This document shows, one piece after another, positions 44,533 through 53,983 of a stretch of 64,000 nucleotides of DNA. Both the position numbers and the translations under genes were made by a program. The notes beneath the pieces were generated by a model that was not told the origin of the DNA, did no database searches, and saw only the letters and a list, made by a program, of their open reading frames with translations. Source of the DNA: Candidatus Amulumruptor caecigallinarius (GTDB taxonomy: Bacteria > Bacteroidota > Bacteroidia > Bacteroidales > Muribaculaceae). Numbering within the stretch: the stretch's first letter is position 1; each line of letters opens with the position of its first letter. The stretch is taken from NCBI GenBank assembly GCA_944321825.1, contig CALUMU010000010.1, positions 1-64,000 on the forward strand, read 5' to 3'.

Positions 44533-45096
44533 TTATTCTGTCATGCAATCGATAAAGTCATATGCGAAAAGACCCCATCCGACAACAGGAACTGCACGTT
44601 TCAATAATGCTTTTGCAATTATTTTGGCTGCTGCTTTTTTGCCGGGACCTTCTATCAATGCTTTTATTCCCAAACCTTCTAATACACAGCCTCCAATCGT
44701 TGTACGTGAGGTGGGTGTTGTATTGAGCGTTCTGTCAATGTCTGCGATTGCTAACGCAACGAGAGCGATTCTGGGATCATCATTGTCAAAGTATTCACTC
44801 AGGTCAATGTCATTTAACTCGAGATAATCTTGTGATAGTGCTACAAAATCATTAATGGACTCTTCCAATGGTTCAGATAATTCTGAGTTTCGACTATCGG
44901 ACTGGCTGAGTTGTTTGATTCGATATAACTCATTTATGTAAGATGCAGTACCAATAATAGGTGATTCAACGTCGTTTGCTCGTTGAGTATTATTTGCTTT
45001 TGGAGCATCATCATTTTCCGAGTCGCATGACTGCAAAGTAAGAGCAGGAATTGACAAAGTTGCAAATAACATGAATGTTAGAAAAAACTTTTTCAT
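44533..45096 (-). CDS. Lipoprotein with cysteine-bracketed cationic, hydrophobic C-terminal tail
   Basis: 187 aa from the ATG at 45096, where a standard signal begins; the frame opens 16 codons earlier without a signal. The lipobox is LTLQSC (Cys24). Residues 25-130 are acidic and helical. The last 51 residues, from IGGCVLEG (Cys137) through KKAAAKIIAKALLKRAVPVVGWG to FIDC (Cys184), are basic and hydrophobic, with a Gly-Gly just before the first Cys. Such a tail could be a membrane-active peptide released or displayed from the lipoprotein, a guess. It occupies the place held by the RiPP precursor in the left unit and is followed by small membrane proteins. Confidence 0.65.
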   Translation of the reverse strand: MKKFFLTFMLFATLSIPALTLQSCDSENDDAPKANNTQRANDVESPIIGTASYINELYRIKQLSQSDSRNSELSEPLEESINDFVALSQDYLELNDIDLSEYFDNDDPRIALVALAIADIDRTLNTTPTSRTTIGGCVLEGLGIKALIEGPGKKAAAKIIAKALLKRAVPVVGWGLFAYDFIDCMTE

Positions 45097-45197
45097 AATG
45101 AAAAATTGAATAAAAATATTGTGATGGATAATTGATATTGACAACTGTGACGCGTATTAGTTGCCGAGGGTTATATAATAAGGGTATACCGTATTAT

Positions 45198-45371
45198 TCA
45201 TTGGTTTATAGTTGTTTGCAATCTACATAAAGGCTTCCGTATGGCCGATGGGGAGATGTCGGTATCTGTGGTTGCCTTTATGATTGTTGACATACCCTTT
45301 GGCAATACTGCATCCGTCAGTGCTGGGTGCTGGTAGGACAAAGGATAATTATTACATGAGAACTGTCGCAT
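45198..45371 (-). pseudogene. Decayed DUF3244-like gene
   Basis: 57 codons. The leader after the TAACTTTGCAGCCGTAA box matches that of the intact gene at 40654-41037, and the segment encoding IIKATTDTDIS aligns with YIEATTDTGATLS. Most of the middle and the signal peptide are missing. The frame happens to stay open but does not encode an exported protein. Confidence 0.55.
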
Positions 45372-45390
45372 ATTGCTGTTGAGTTGTGAT

Positions 45391-46058
45391 TACGGCTGCA
45401 AAGTTATGATGGGATAATGGATGAAACCTAAAATTTCGGGTATTTTCAGTGGACTTTTACTATTTGTAAGTGATTGATTGATAGCGGTGTATGTAAAAGT
45501 CCAATCAGATTTTTTGGACTTTTGTGTAAATGCCTGAGTATTAATGGACGCGATGATACGGCATGGTCATAAAAGTCCAATGAATCTCTGCCGTTGTGCG
45601 ATATTCAGGGCTTCTGTCACCACAGAATCTATGTCATGTGTCATAATTTTCACAAGATGGATTCTAAGGAGATTATGTTTGACCGGGCTATCGGCTGGCA
45701 GCGTAGCAGTCAATAGAGATAATGTGATAAATTTGAACATTGCAGTATGAATTTTTTGTTGATTTTCATGCTGCAAAGTTAGGGTATGAGGGTTGGTTAG
45801 GAGGGGTCTTTGTAGATTAATGATTGGTTTTTTGATAAAATAATTGTAGATGTAATATGTTGATTAACAGAAGTTTAATATTGACGATGTAATTGTACCG
45901 CAGGTTTTTGTGGTTTTTTGAGCTGTCGGAGTGGTTTTGCCTCGCTGGCAGTGGAAGATATGGGCTGCGATGGGAGCAAAATCCGTCATATATTATGGTC
46001 AGGGCTTGCGCCGCCAGCCCTTTGCAGGGCTGTCTGGTAGGCGTTGGTTTAATAACGG
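45391..46058. repeat. 668-bp duplicated segment, right copy
   Basis: Same orientation and length as 41055-41722. It ends in the GC-rich repeat module in both copies. Its minus-strand -7 box (45399-45406) now faces the decayed DUF3244-like gene and the lipoprotein. Confidence 0.88.
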
Positions 46059-46130
46059 AGCGCAAGCTCCGTCACAAGGGCGCACCACATGGAGTTAGCC
46101 CTGCCAGGGCTGGCGGCGCAAGCCCCGGCG
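45995..46130. repeat. GC-rich palindromic repeat cluster
   Basis: CAGGGCTTGCGCCGCC and AGCCCTTTGCAGGGCT (46000-46030) recur inverted at 46092-46125 (AGCCCTGCCAGGGCTGGCG, GCGCAAGCC). CGGAGCGCAAGCTCCG lies between. Shared with 21271-21714 and 41660-41870. Confidence 0.75.
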
Positions 46131-46185
46131 GTTACGCGTCGGTTGTGGACACTTATATTTTATATATATATCGGAACCGTGGCGG

Positions 46186-46587
46186 TTACTTGTTGCTCTT
46201 GACGAGACGGCCTGTGAAGAGGGTGACGACAAGTGCCGCAACCCATACGCCTGTCAGGGCGGTGGCAGCGGTCAGGTAGTCCATCGATCCGGTCATCGGG
46301 TTCATCAAGATAAATATCTCCGCAATCAGGAGCAGACATGACAGAGCACGGGTGGTGCGGGCATCGAGGATGCGCTTGCCGTTGTAATCGTCGGTGGCGA
46401 TGAAAGCCCGGCTCCAGAGGGTCAGGAACGCCCACACTCCCATGCAGCATACGCCCATTTCGCTCCAATGTCGCAGGTCGGGGAGGTCTGAGCCGGTCCA
46501 GTATATTACCAAGCATGCGGCGGCAAACAGGGCATTGATGACGTAGTTGCCGAGATAGGAGAATTTGTAATGTTTAGTTGCGTTCAT
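46186..46587 (-). CDS. Small membrane protein, paralogue of 36125-36544
   Basis: 133 aa with four predicted membrane helices. It is nearly the same as the 139-aa protein at 36125 through the first 115 residues and differs mostly in the C-terminal tail (TLFTGRLVKSNK). It starts 24 bp after the 63-aa membrane gene, forming a pair. A stub of a third copy is at 44257-44298. Immunity or accessory role is inferred from position and duplication only. Confidence 0.7.
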   Translation of the reverse strand: MNATKHYKFSYLGNYVINALFAAACLVIYWTGSDLPDLRHWSEMGVCCMGVWAFLTLWSRAFIATDDYNGKRILDARTTRALSCLLLIAEIFILMNPMTGSMDYLTAATALTGVWVAALVVTLFTGRLVKSNK

Positions 46588-46611
46588 ATTTAATTGTGAT
46601 GAATGGGTTAC

Positions 46612-46803
46612 TTATGAAGCGGAGATTATATCGGCTATATGCTCATATGCCAAGGCTGCGAACAGTATCAGTATCATAGTATTATGCTCCTTGTATAACT
46701 GTTTGTGTTCGTCCGACATGTCTGCGGTGTTCTTTTTCATAAGATCGCGTATGCACATGATTGTTCCGGCGACAAATGCGGCGGCAAGTATCCAGTGTCT
46801 CAT
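46612..46803 (-). CDS. 63-aa membrane protein, paralogue of 44326-44520
   Basis: Two hydrophobic helices flank a charged loop KKNTADMSDEHKQLYKEHNT. Nearly the same as the 64-aa product at 44326. First gene of the rightmost pair, with a TACCTTTG box at 46866-46873 on the minus strand. No effector gene precedes it here. Confidence 0.65.
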   Translation of the reverse strand: MRHWILAAAFVAGTIMCIRDLMKKNTADMSDEHKQLYKEHNTMILILFAALAYEHIADIISAS

Positions 46804-46865
46804 AAAAAGTCTGAGGAATTAACGGTTTGTAGATAATGATGGTTGCTTAAGTAACAAATGCTCCG

Positions 46866-46873
46866 CAAAGGTA
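46866..46873 (-). promoter_or_regulatory. -7 element for the 63-aa/133-aa pair
   Basis: Minus-strand TACCTTTG, 63 nt before the ATG at 46803. Confidence 0.5.
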
Positions 46874-46948
46874 TGAAATTTTTCGGAATTTATCACCGTT
46901 TGTCAGATTTATCAGACTTATTCGAATTTCTCCGCAGTCCGCAGCGCG

Positions 46949-47524
46949 TCAGCGGATGATTTTGACCTGGCCGTCGGCCGACAGCTTGATGATAGATGAG
47001 GCGCGGTGGGGTGCGGTGTCGTCGCGGCGGTGGTATGCCACATAGTCGGCTGCAGCGAGCAGGGCAGGGGTTATCTGGCTGAACAAGGCAGGGGAGGGGG
47101 CGCCGCTGATATTTGCCGAGGTGCTGACTATGGGGCGGCGCAGCATTCTGCACAGACGCGATGCGTAATCATCGGCAGGGATGCGTATGCCCACGCTGCC
47201 GTCGGCTGCCAAAAGGTTGGGCGCGAGGTTGATGCCCCTGTCATAGATGACAGTCAAGGGGCTGACAGCCGCGTCGAGCAGCTCGTAAGCCACATCGGGG
47301 ATGTCTGCCACATACCGCTCGAGCATGGCTATATCGCTTACAAGTGTGATCAGGGCCTTGCTGTCCTCGCGCTGCTTGAGGCGGTAGACCCGGGCAACTG
47401 CGTCGGGATTGGTGGCATCGCACCCGATGCCCCATATGGTGTCGGTGGGGTAGATGATGATGCCGCCTCGGCGCAGGGTGTCGACGGCTTGCCGGAGATC
47501 GTCGGTGAGTGGCAGGTGTGTCAT
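46949..47524 (-). CDS. L-threonylcarbamoyladenylate synthase (Sua5/YrdC/YciO family)
   Basis: 191 aa from the ATG at 47524; an upstream extension of 32 codons lacks conservation. It shows GGIIIYPTDTIWGIGCDA, KQREDSKALI with the KxR...S/T-K nucleotide site, and STSANISG near residue 145. It makes threonylcarbamoyl-AMP for the t6A modification of ANN-decoding tRNAs, or is a YciO-like relative. It marks the return to core genome after the peptide island. Confidence 0.88.
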   Translation of the reverse strand: MTHLPLTDDLRQAVDTLRRGGIIIYPTDTIWGIGCDATNPDAVARVYRLKQREDSKALITLVSDIAMLERYVADIPDVAYELLDAAVSPLTVIYDRGINLAPNLLAADGSVGIRIPADDYASRLCRMLRRPIVSTSANISGAPSPALFSQITPALLAAADYVAYHRRDDTAPHRASSIIKLSADGQVKIIR

Positions 47525-47730
47525 GTCGCAGGATTTGACTCCAAAATTAGCCAAATCGACGCGGATATGCAAATCACGCCGACAGGCAGCCGACGGGTGC
47601 GTAGGGGCTTGTGAATCCATGCGTGAGTAGTCATATATGGCAGAAATCCTACCAATCTGCCATATGTGTCAGTCATAGAGCTTGTCTGGTAAATGGGTGA
47701 TAGTGGCTTCCTGTGCCTCCTCAACCTTTT

Positions 47731-47745
47731 TGGCACAGTGTTTGT
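47731..47745 (+). promoter_or_regulatory. Possible sigma-54-like site upstream of dnaK
   Basis: TGGCAC, five bases, TTGT. This fits -24/-12 spacing except for T in place of C at the -12 GC. It is 115 nt upstream of the dnaK ATG. No CIRCE element or clean TAnnTTTG box is seen in 47525-47859; an (AC)7 run (47840-47853) precedes the gene. Confidence 0.35.
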
Positions 47746-47859
47746 TTGAATGATGTATGAAGTCCGGCTGCAAGCTCTCACCGCAGGCGGGACGAGTGAC
47801 ACTCAATCAGATTATCAATATTAAAAACAAAATAAAATTACACACACACACACAACATT

Positions 47860-49779
<1,920 letters not shown>

Positions 49780-49802
49780 TATAAGTCATAAAAAATTTAA
49801 TA

Positions 49803-49838
49803 TATTGAGTGCGACATTTCAATGCCGCACTCAATTTT
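49803..49838 (+). terminator. dnaK terminator
   Basis: TTGAGTGCG pairs with CGCACTCAA, followed by TTTTC. It begins about 25 nt after the dnaK stop. Confidence 0.75.
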
Positions 49839-49853
49839 CAAAATTGTAGAAAT

Positions 49854-50030
49854 ATGGAAGCAAAAGACAAAGTGTTAGAAACGATGAAGGCAGCCGGCGA
49901 ACCACTCAACGCTGGTAAAATCGCAGAACTCAGCGGTCTGGACCGCAAAGATGTTGACAAGGCAATGAAAGAGCTCAAGGCCGAAGGAGCAATCACATCT
50001 CCCGTCCGCTGCAAATGGACCGTGGCATGA
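49854..50030 (+). CDS. Small winged-helix DNA-binding protein
   Basis: 58 aa from the ATG at 49854. One w[56 protein letters not shown]. The helices and a short wing fit a MarR/transcription-factor-E-like fold. Stand-alone wHTH proteins of this size are common after dnaK in Bacteroidales, but their targets are unknown. A terminator follows. Confidence 0.78.
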   Translation: MEAKDKVLETMKAAGEPLNAGKIAELSGLDRKDVDKAMKELKAEGAITSPVRCKWTVA

Positions 50031-50059
50031 CCCTCCATCCCGTATTCACACCCAAAAGC

Positions 50060-50098
50060 AAAAATAGCGCCCCACCATGTTGCGGCGCTATTTTTTTT
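50060..50098 (+). terminator. Terminator of the small winged-helix gene
   Basis: AAAATAGCGCC pairs with GGCGCTATTTT and runs into eight T. Confidence 0.85.
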
Positions 50099-50190
50099 AC
50101 TACGGTTTTTTTGATATCTAACAGCGTTTTCGTATTTTCATAAAGTCTATAGCCGCACATCAACACATAGAGATTAAGGCCGGTGTTGCC

Positions 50191-50295
50191 ATGTTAGTCA
50201 AGACCATTATCCTCAGCAAAGACATCGGCCGCTACGACAGCTGCCCCCACGGCTGCCTCTACTGCTACGCCACAAGCGTCAGCACAAGCATGTAA
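50191..50295 (+). pseudogene. C-terminal remnant of a DUF1848 protein
   Basis: The frame encodes SKDIGRYDSCPHGCLYCYAT near its end, the typical C-terminal cysteine motif of DUF1848 proteins (usually about 300 aa). The rest of the gene is missing upstream. A TIR-bounded repeat element begins ten bases after its stop. Confidence 0.7.
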
Positions 50296-50305
50296 AACAA
50301 TTATA

Positions 50306-50500
50306 GAACTGATTTAAATTTATTGCGAATTAACATTTCGCGGCTGGTTTCGAGGTGTTTTTGAGCTTTCTAAGGAGCGATGGGGTTCCATCGTGACCGA
50401 TAAAAGCGAAGAAAACGGACGGAAACAGACCGAAAGGTTAACACAAAGGGTTGCATCAGTTCTGGATTTAACATTTTGAAATAAGTTTAAATCAGTTCAT
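50306..50500. repeat. About 195-bp element with GAACTGATTTAAA-type inverted ends (MITE-like)
   Basis: The left end 50306-50319 is inverse to 50486-50499. The right end region 50465-50500 is nearly identical to 13995-14030. The interior has a GATGGGGTTCCATC hairpin (50377-50392) and no coding potential. It lies between the DUF1848 remnant and a phase-variable-looking promoter. Confidence 0.65.
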
Positions 50501-50555
50501 AGGTTTTAAAGTTGGTCGTGATTTGCTAATTGGATTATTTGTATAAGTTTCATTT

Positions 50556-50616
50556 TTTGTTAAAAATAAAAAATAAAAAATAAAAAATAAAAAATAAAAA
50601 ATAAAAAATAAATTTG
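50556..50616 (+). promoter_or_regulatory. Promoter with heptamer-repeat spacer (candidate phase-variable)
   Basis: TTTG at 50556-50559, then seven TAAAAAA units (50560-50608, exactly 49 nt; the first unit is TTAAAAA), then TAAATTTG at 50609-50616. The Bacteroidetes consensus spacing is 19-21 nt; loss of four units would leave 21. The ATG is at 50646. Confidence 0.65.
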
Positions 50617-50645
50617 TGTATTAACCTTTTTAAATTTATGCGCTA

Positions 50646-51638
50646 ATGAAACGAACCATGATGCTAAGTGTAGCTGTAACTACTCTTCTCGCCACAGCTC
50701 AAACCCCGGTGATTGACATGTTTGGTAAATATGCAATGCCCACCCCGGTGCTTTCGTTGGATGACTTCGGTCTTAAAGGTGACGTGAAGCAGGTGGTAGA
50801 GAAAGTCTATGGGGATGACGGTAACAGGAAGACATATACGTTTGCCAACAGGATGCTTGTGGAGTCAAGTGACGAGACCAAGACTCCATGGAATGATGGG
50901 AGCGTGATTGACCGTGTGACATATTTGATAGGCAACGGAAACAGATGCGACACAATAATAGATTATAACTATTCCGTTGGAAATGATTTATTTGGCAACC
51001 GTGAAACCAGCGAGAGCTACACACTCAATGTACTTTCATATAACGATAAAGGACAGATTAGTGCTATTCGGGAAATCCCGGCAAACTATATCAACGGTGC
51101 GTTAGTGCCAAAAGGAAGCACGGATGACATGGCCTGCGGTATGTACGTACCGCATGGTTCGACTGCTCCTCGACAAAATACCCGTCAGATTGCGGCTGAA
51201 TATTTTTATGGCACCAACGGAGCTCTATCCGAGATATACGATGGCAGATCACGCGCAGTGGACGGCAGAGGTGCATACTATTTCGCTAACGGACGCCTGA
51301 AAAGCATTGACACGAAAAAAACGGTAGTCAGGTCGCTCAACGAAGCGGTTCTCGCATATGACGCTGCCGGGAGGCTTGTTAAGGCGGTAGAAGTCGTTGG
51401 AGGTACTGATGTAAGCTATAAGCAGACCACTACCATTGTTTATAATACCAAGGGGCTGCCCGCCAAAATCACCGTCAAAATCCCGGCTTACGACAGCCCT
51501 GAAGGGTGGCAGGCGGCAAGTACGACCGTAACTACCATTACCTACGCATACGATACTGTCGGCAACTGGATAAAACGTACCGAGACACAGGGTAGAGGAA
51601 AAAACGTGATTATCCGCGATATTACATATCAGGAATAA
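50646..51638 (+). CDS. Secreted protein with YD/RHS-like beta repeats
   Basis: 330 aa. Signal peptide (MKRTMMLSVAVTTLLATAQ), then strand pairs with YD-type signatures: SYNDKGQISAI, YDAAGRLVKA, VYNTKGLPAKI and AYDTVGNWIKR. These resemble single units of RHS/YD beta-cage proteins, but the total is too short for a cage and no toxin domain follows. Function unknown; surface location likely. The repeat-driven promoter suggests ON/OFF expression, as for surface antigens. Confidence 0.7.
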   Translation: MKRTMMLSVAVTTLLATAQTPVIDMFGKYAMPTPVLSLDDFGLKGDVKQVVEKVYGDDGNRKTYTFANRMLVESSDETKTPWNDGSVIDRVTYLIGNGNRCDTIIDYNYSVGNDLFGNRETSESYTLNVLSYNDKGQISAIREIPANYINGALVPKGSTDDMACGMYVPHGSTAPRQNTRQIAAEYFYGTNGALSEIYDGRSRAVDGRGAYYFANGRLKSIDTKKTVVRSLNEAVLAYDAAGRLVKAVEVVGGTDVSYKQTTTIVYNTKGLPAKITVKIPAYDSPEGWQAASTTVTTITYAYDTVGNWIKRTETQGRGKNVIIRDITYQE

Positions 51639-51803
51639 CCAGTGCCAAAACCGCAAGGACAAGAAGCTGGATTTGATGTCAAGTAGCTACATATTGTAAT
51701 AATGGGAATCACATTTACCTCGGATGATAAATAGAATCGGCATTTAAGCGTTCAGCTGGGTCTGTAGGATTCTCCCTGTTCGAGCCATCAATTTCTTATA
51801 AGC

Positions 51804-51854
51804 ACGCCGGATAGCCGCCATCACCCCACATGGGTGATGGCGGCTATCCGGCGT
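51804..51854. repeat. Perfect 23-bp hairpin in a gene-free region
   Basis: The arm 51804-51826 is exactly inverse to 51832-51854 with the loop CACAT. No T-run follows on either strand, so it is not a standard terminator. The rest of 51639-52088 holds no supported gene. Confidence 0.7.
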
Positions 51855-52069
51855 AGGTGTCATGTGTGTTCTGGCAGCCGGCTTAAAAACGGGTAGCGTA
51901 TCTCCGTATCTGTTTTTTTGCTGATAATTTTGCATAATGGAAATTATTTGCTAAGTTTGTCAACAAAATTGTTAAATCGTTTTGATTGATAAATAAGTTA
52001 GTATTAAAAATCAGCTCCAAAAAACCTCGTAAAAGCATCGGCTGTTAGACTAACTTAGAAATATTAAAC

Positions 52070-52077
52070 TAATTTTG
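52070..52077 (+). promoter_or_regulatory. -7 element of the efflux operon
   Basis: TAATTTTG, an exact TAnnTTTG match, 12 nt before the regulator's first ATG, so the message would be almost leaderless. TTAGACTAA (52045-52053) and related TTAG/CTAA repeats nearby are candidate TetR operator half-sites. Confidence 0.45.
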
Positions 52078-52088
52078 AAGACAAACTT

Positions 52089-52703
52089 ATGTCAACGATG
52101 CAGAACGATACCGAGCGGGCCATACTGACGGCTGCCGAGCAGGAATTCATGCTGAAAGGGTATGGCGGAGCGCGGACCACCGCCATTGCCGAGAAAGCCG
52201 GCGTTACCCACGCGATGCTCCATTACTATTACCGCACAAAGGATAGCTTGTTTAATCGTATCATAGAGGAAAAAGCAGCCGAACTCCTCAATCAGGTGTT
52301 GGCTCTGTTTTCTACGGTGGAGCATACTTCTTTTGCCGATAAAATCTGCCATGTGGTAGAGCGGCATTTCGATATGCTGGTGCAAAACCCGTTGCTGCCG
52401 GGCTTCGTATTGACCGAGCTGAGAAACAATCCCGAAAGGCTTGAAGGCTGGTTTACTAAAATCGGGGATGCGGTCAAGATGCTCGCTCCTGATCTTCAGG
52501 CGGAGGTAGAGAGGGTATCAGCCGAAGGGACGATATGCCATCTGCCGGTGCAGGCGCTTCTGTCAGACATCGTGTTTTTGAATATCTCGTCGGTCGGTTT
52601 TGCCGATGTGTTCTGCCGTATTTTCGGTCAGGACAAGGATGCTTATCTTGAGATGCGCCGCAAAGAAAATGTTGAAACAATACGTAAACGTCTGTTGCCA
52701 TGA
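52089..52703 (+). CDS. TetR/AcrR family repressor
   Basis: 204 aa. The N-terminal HTH (about 8-55) has AILTAAEQEFMLKGYGGARTTAIAEKAGVTHAMLHYYYRTKDSLF, a classic TetR pattern. The C-terminal helical domain would bind an inducer. It is the first gene of a six-gene efflux operon and overlaps the TolC-like gene by 4 bp, so it probably autoregulates. The second ATG (52098) is also possible. Confidence 0.9.
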   Translation: MSTMQNDTERAILTAAEQEFMLKGYGGARTTAIAEKAGVTHAMLHYYYRTKDSLFNRIIEEKAAELLNQVLALFSTVEHTSFADKICHVVERHFDMLVQNPLLPGFVLTELRNNPERLEGWFTKIGDAVKMLAPDLQAEVERVSAEGTICHLPVQALLSDIVFLNISSVGFADVFCRIFGQDKDAYLEMRRKENVETIRKRLLP

Positions 52704-53983
52704 ACCGAATACTGATAACTTTGATGGCCATAGGGGCAGCCGTCAGTGCTGAAGCTCTCACCCTGCAGGAGGCGAGGCAGTTGGCCGTTGACAATTATCC
52801 GCTTGTGCGTGACTATGACCTGATTACGCTTACAGAGCGGTACAACCTCCAGAACGCAGCTAAGGCTTGGCTACCTCAAGTCGAGTTGGGTGCGCAGGCC
52901 ACGTGGCAGACCGACGTGTCGGCGTATCCTGACGTGCTGAAAGAAATGCTCAGCCAGCGCGGCATGGATCTGAAAGGGATGAGTCCATGGCAGTGGAAAG
53001 CGCAGGTCGATGTCCGTCAGGTCATATGGGACGGTGGACGGATAAAAGCGTCGCAGGATGTCGCCAAGCGTGAAGCCGAGGAGGACCGCCTGTCCAACGA
53101 GGTAGAACTCTACCGGCTGCGCGAGCGTATCGATGACTTATATTTCAGTCTGCTGCTTCTCTCACAGCAGGGCGAGGCGATAAGGAGTTCTATAGCGTTG
53201 TTGCAGGCTAATCTTGACCGTGTCAATTCGCTCGTGGTCAACGGCGCGGCGATGCAGAGTGACGCTGATGCTATCGAGGCGGAGTTGCTATCCACTAAGC
53301 AGCAGCTCATATCCGTGCAGTCGGCGATGAAGGCATACCGCAATATTCTTGCCCTGTATGTCGGCGCAAGAGCCGATGAAGAGCTTGAAGAACCCTCGCC
53401 GGTGATGCTCCCGTCGGCCAATGACAGCCGTATGCGCCCAGAGCAGCGGTTGATGTCGGCAAGGCAGGAAACTCTATTGGCACGTCAGTCGCAGGTGCGG
53501 AAAGAGTCGATGCCGCAAATCGGTGCTTTCGCTCAGGGATATTTCGGCTATCCGGGCATGAATTTCATGGAGTCGATGATGAGCCGTGATCCGTCATTCA
53601 ACGCCATGCTCGGCGTGTCGGTTTCGTGGAACATTGGCTCGCTCTATACGCGCAAGAATAAGCTGCTGTCGCTGCAGGCTGCGGCCGACAGGGTCGATGT
53701 GTCGCGCCGGGTGTTTGAGTTTAATACGGACGTTCAGGCTACGCAGTACCGCACGGAGATAGACCGTCTGCGCGAAATTTCCGAATCCGACAAGGCCATC
53801 GTGGAGCTGCGAGGACGTGTGCGCAACGCATCCGAGGCGCGTTTGCGTGAGGGGATTGTGGAGCCGACCGACCTGCTCCTGCGCATCACCGATGAGAAAA
53901 ACGCGCTTATCTCTGCCAACTCCCACCGCATCGAATATCTTAAAGCCATATATCAGTTACAAAACATTTTAAACTATGAATAA
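52700..53983 (+). CDS. TolC-family outer-membrane efflux protein
   Basis: 427 aa with a short signal peptide ending near AEA (residue 20). It has two long helical repeats of the OEP type (LTLQEARQLAVDNYPLVRDYDL and ILQNAAKAWLPQVELGAQATW in the first), typical of TolC channels. It forms the trans-envelope tunnel for the downstream HlyD and ABC-2 proteins. It overlaps the next gene by 8 bp. Confidence 0.88.
   Translation: MNRILITLMAIGAAVSAEALTLQEARQLAVDNYPLVRDYDLITLTERYNLQNAAKAWLPQVELGAQATWQTDVSAYPDVLKEMLSQRGMDLKGMSPWQWKAQVDVRQVIWDGGRIKASQDVAKREAEEDRLSNEVELYRLRERIDDLYFSLLLLSQQGEAIRSSIALLQANLDRVNSLVVNGAAMQSDADAIEAELLSTKQQLISVQSAMKAYRNILALYVGARADEELEEPSPVMLPSANDSRMRPEQRLMSARQETLLARQSQVRKESMPQIGAFAQGYFGYPGMNFMESMMSRDPSFNAMLGVSVSWNIGSLYTRKNKLLSLQAAADRVDVSRRVFEFNTDVQATQYRTEIDRLREISESDKAIVELRGRVRNASEARLREGIVEPTDLLLRITDEKNALISANSHRIEYLKAIYQLQNILNYE

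Noticed and set aside
50560-50614. Possible CRISPR array because of regular repeats
   Set aside because: Units are 7 bp without spacers; it is a simple-sequence repeat. No cas genes are present anywhere in the window.
50646-51638. RHS-type toxin
   Set aside because: Only a few YD-like strands, no shell-sized repeat region, no PxxxxDPxGL cleavage motif and no toxin domain.
51744-51935. A 63-codon minus-strand frame
   Set aside because: It is built mostly on one arm and loop of the perfect hairpin at 51804-51854.
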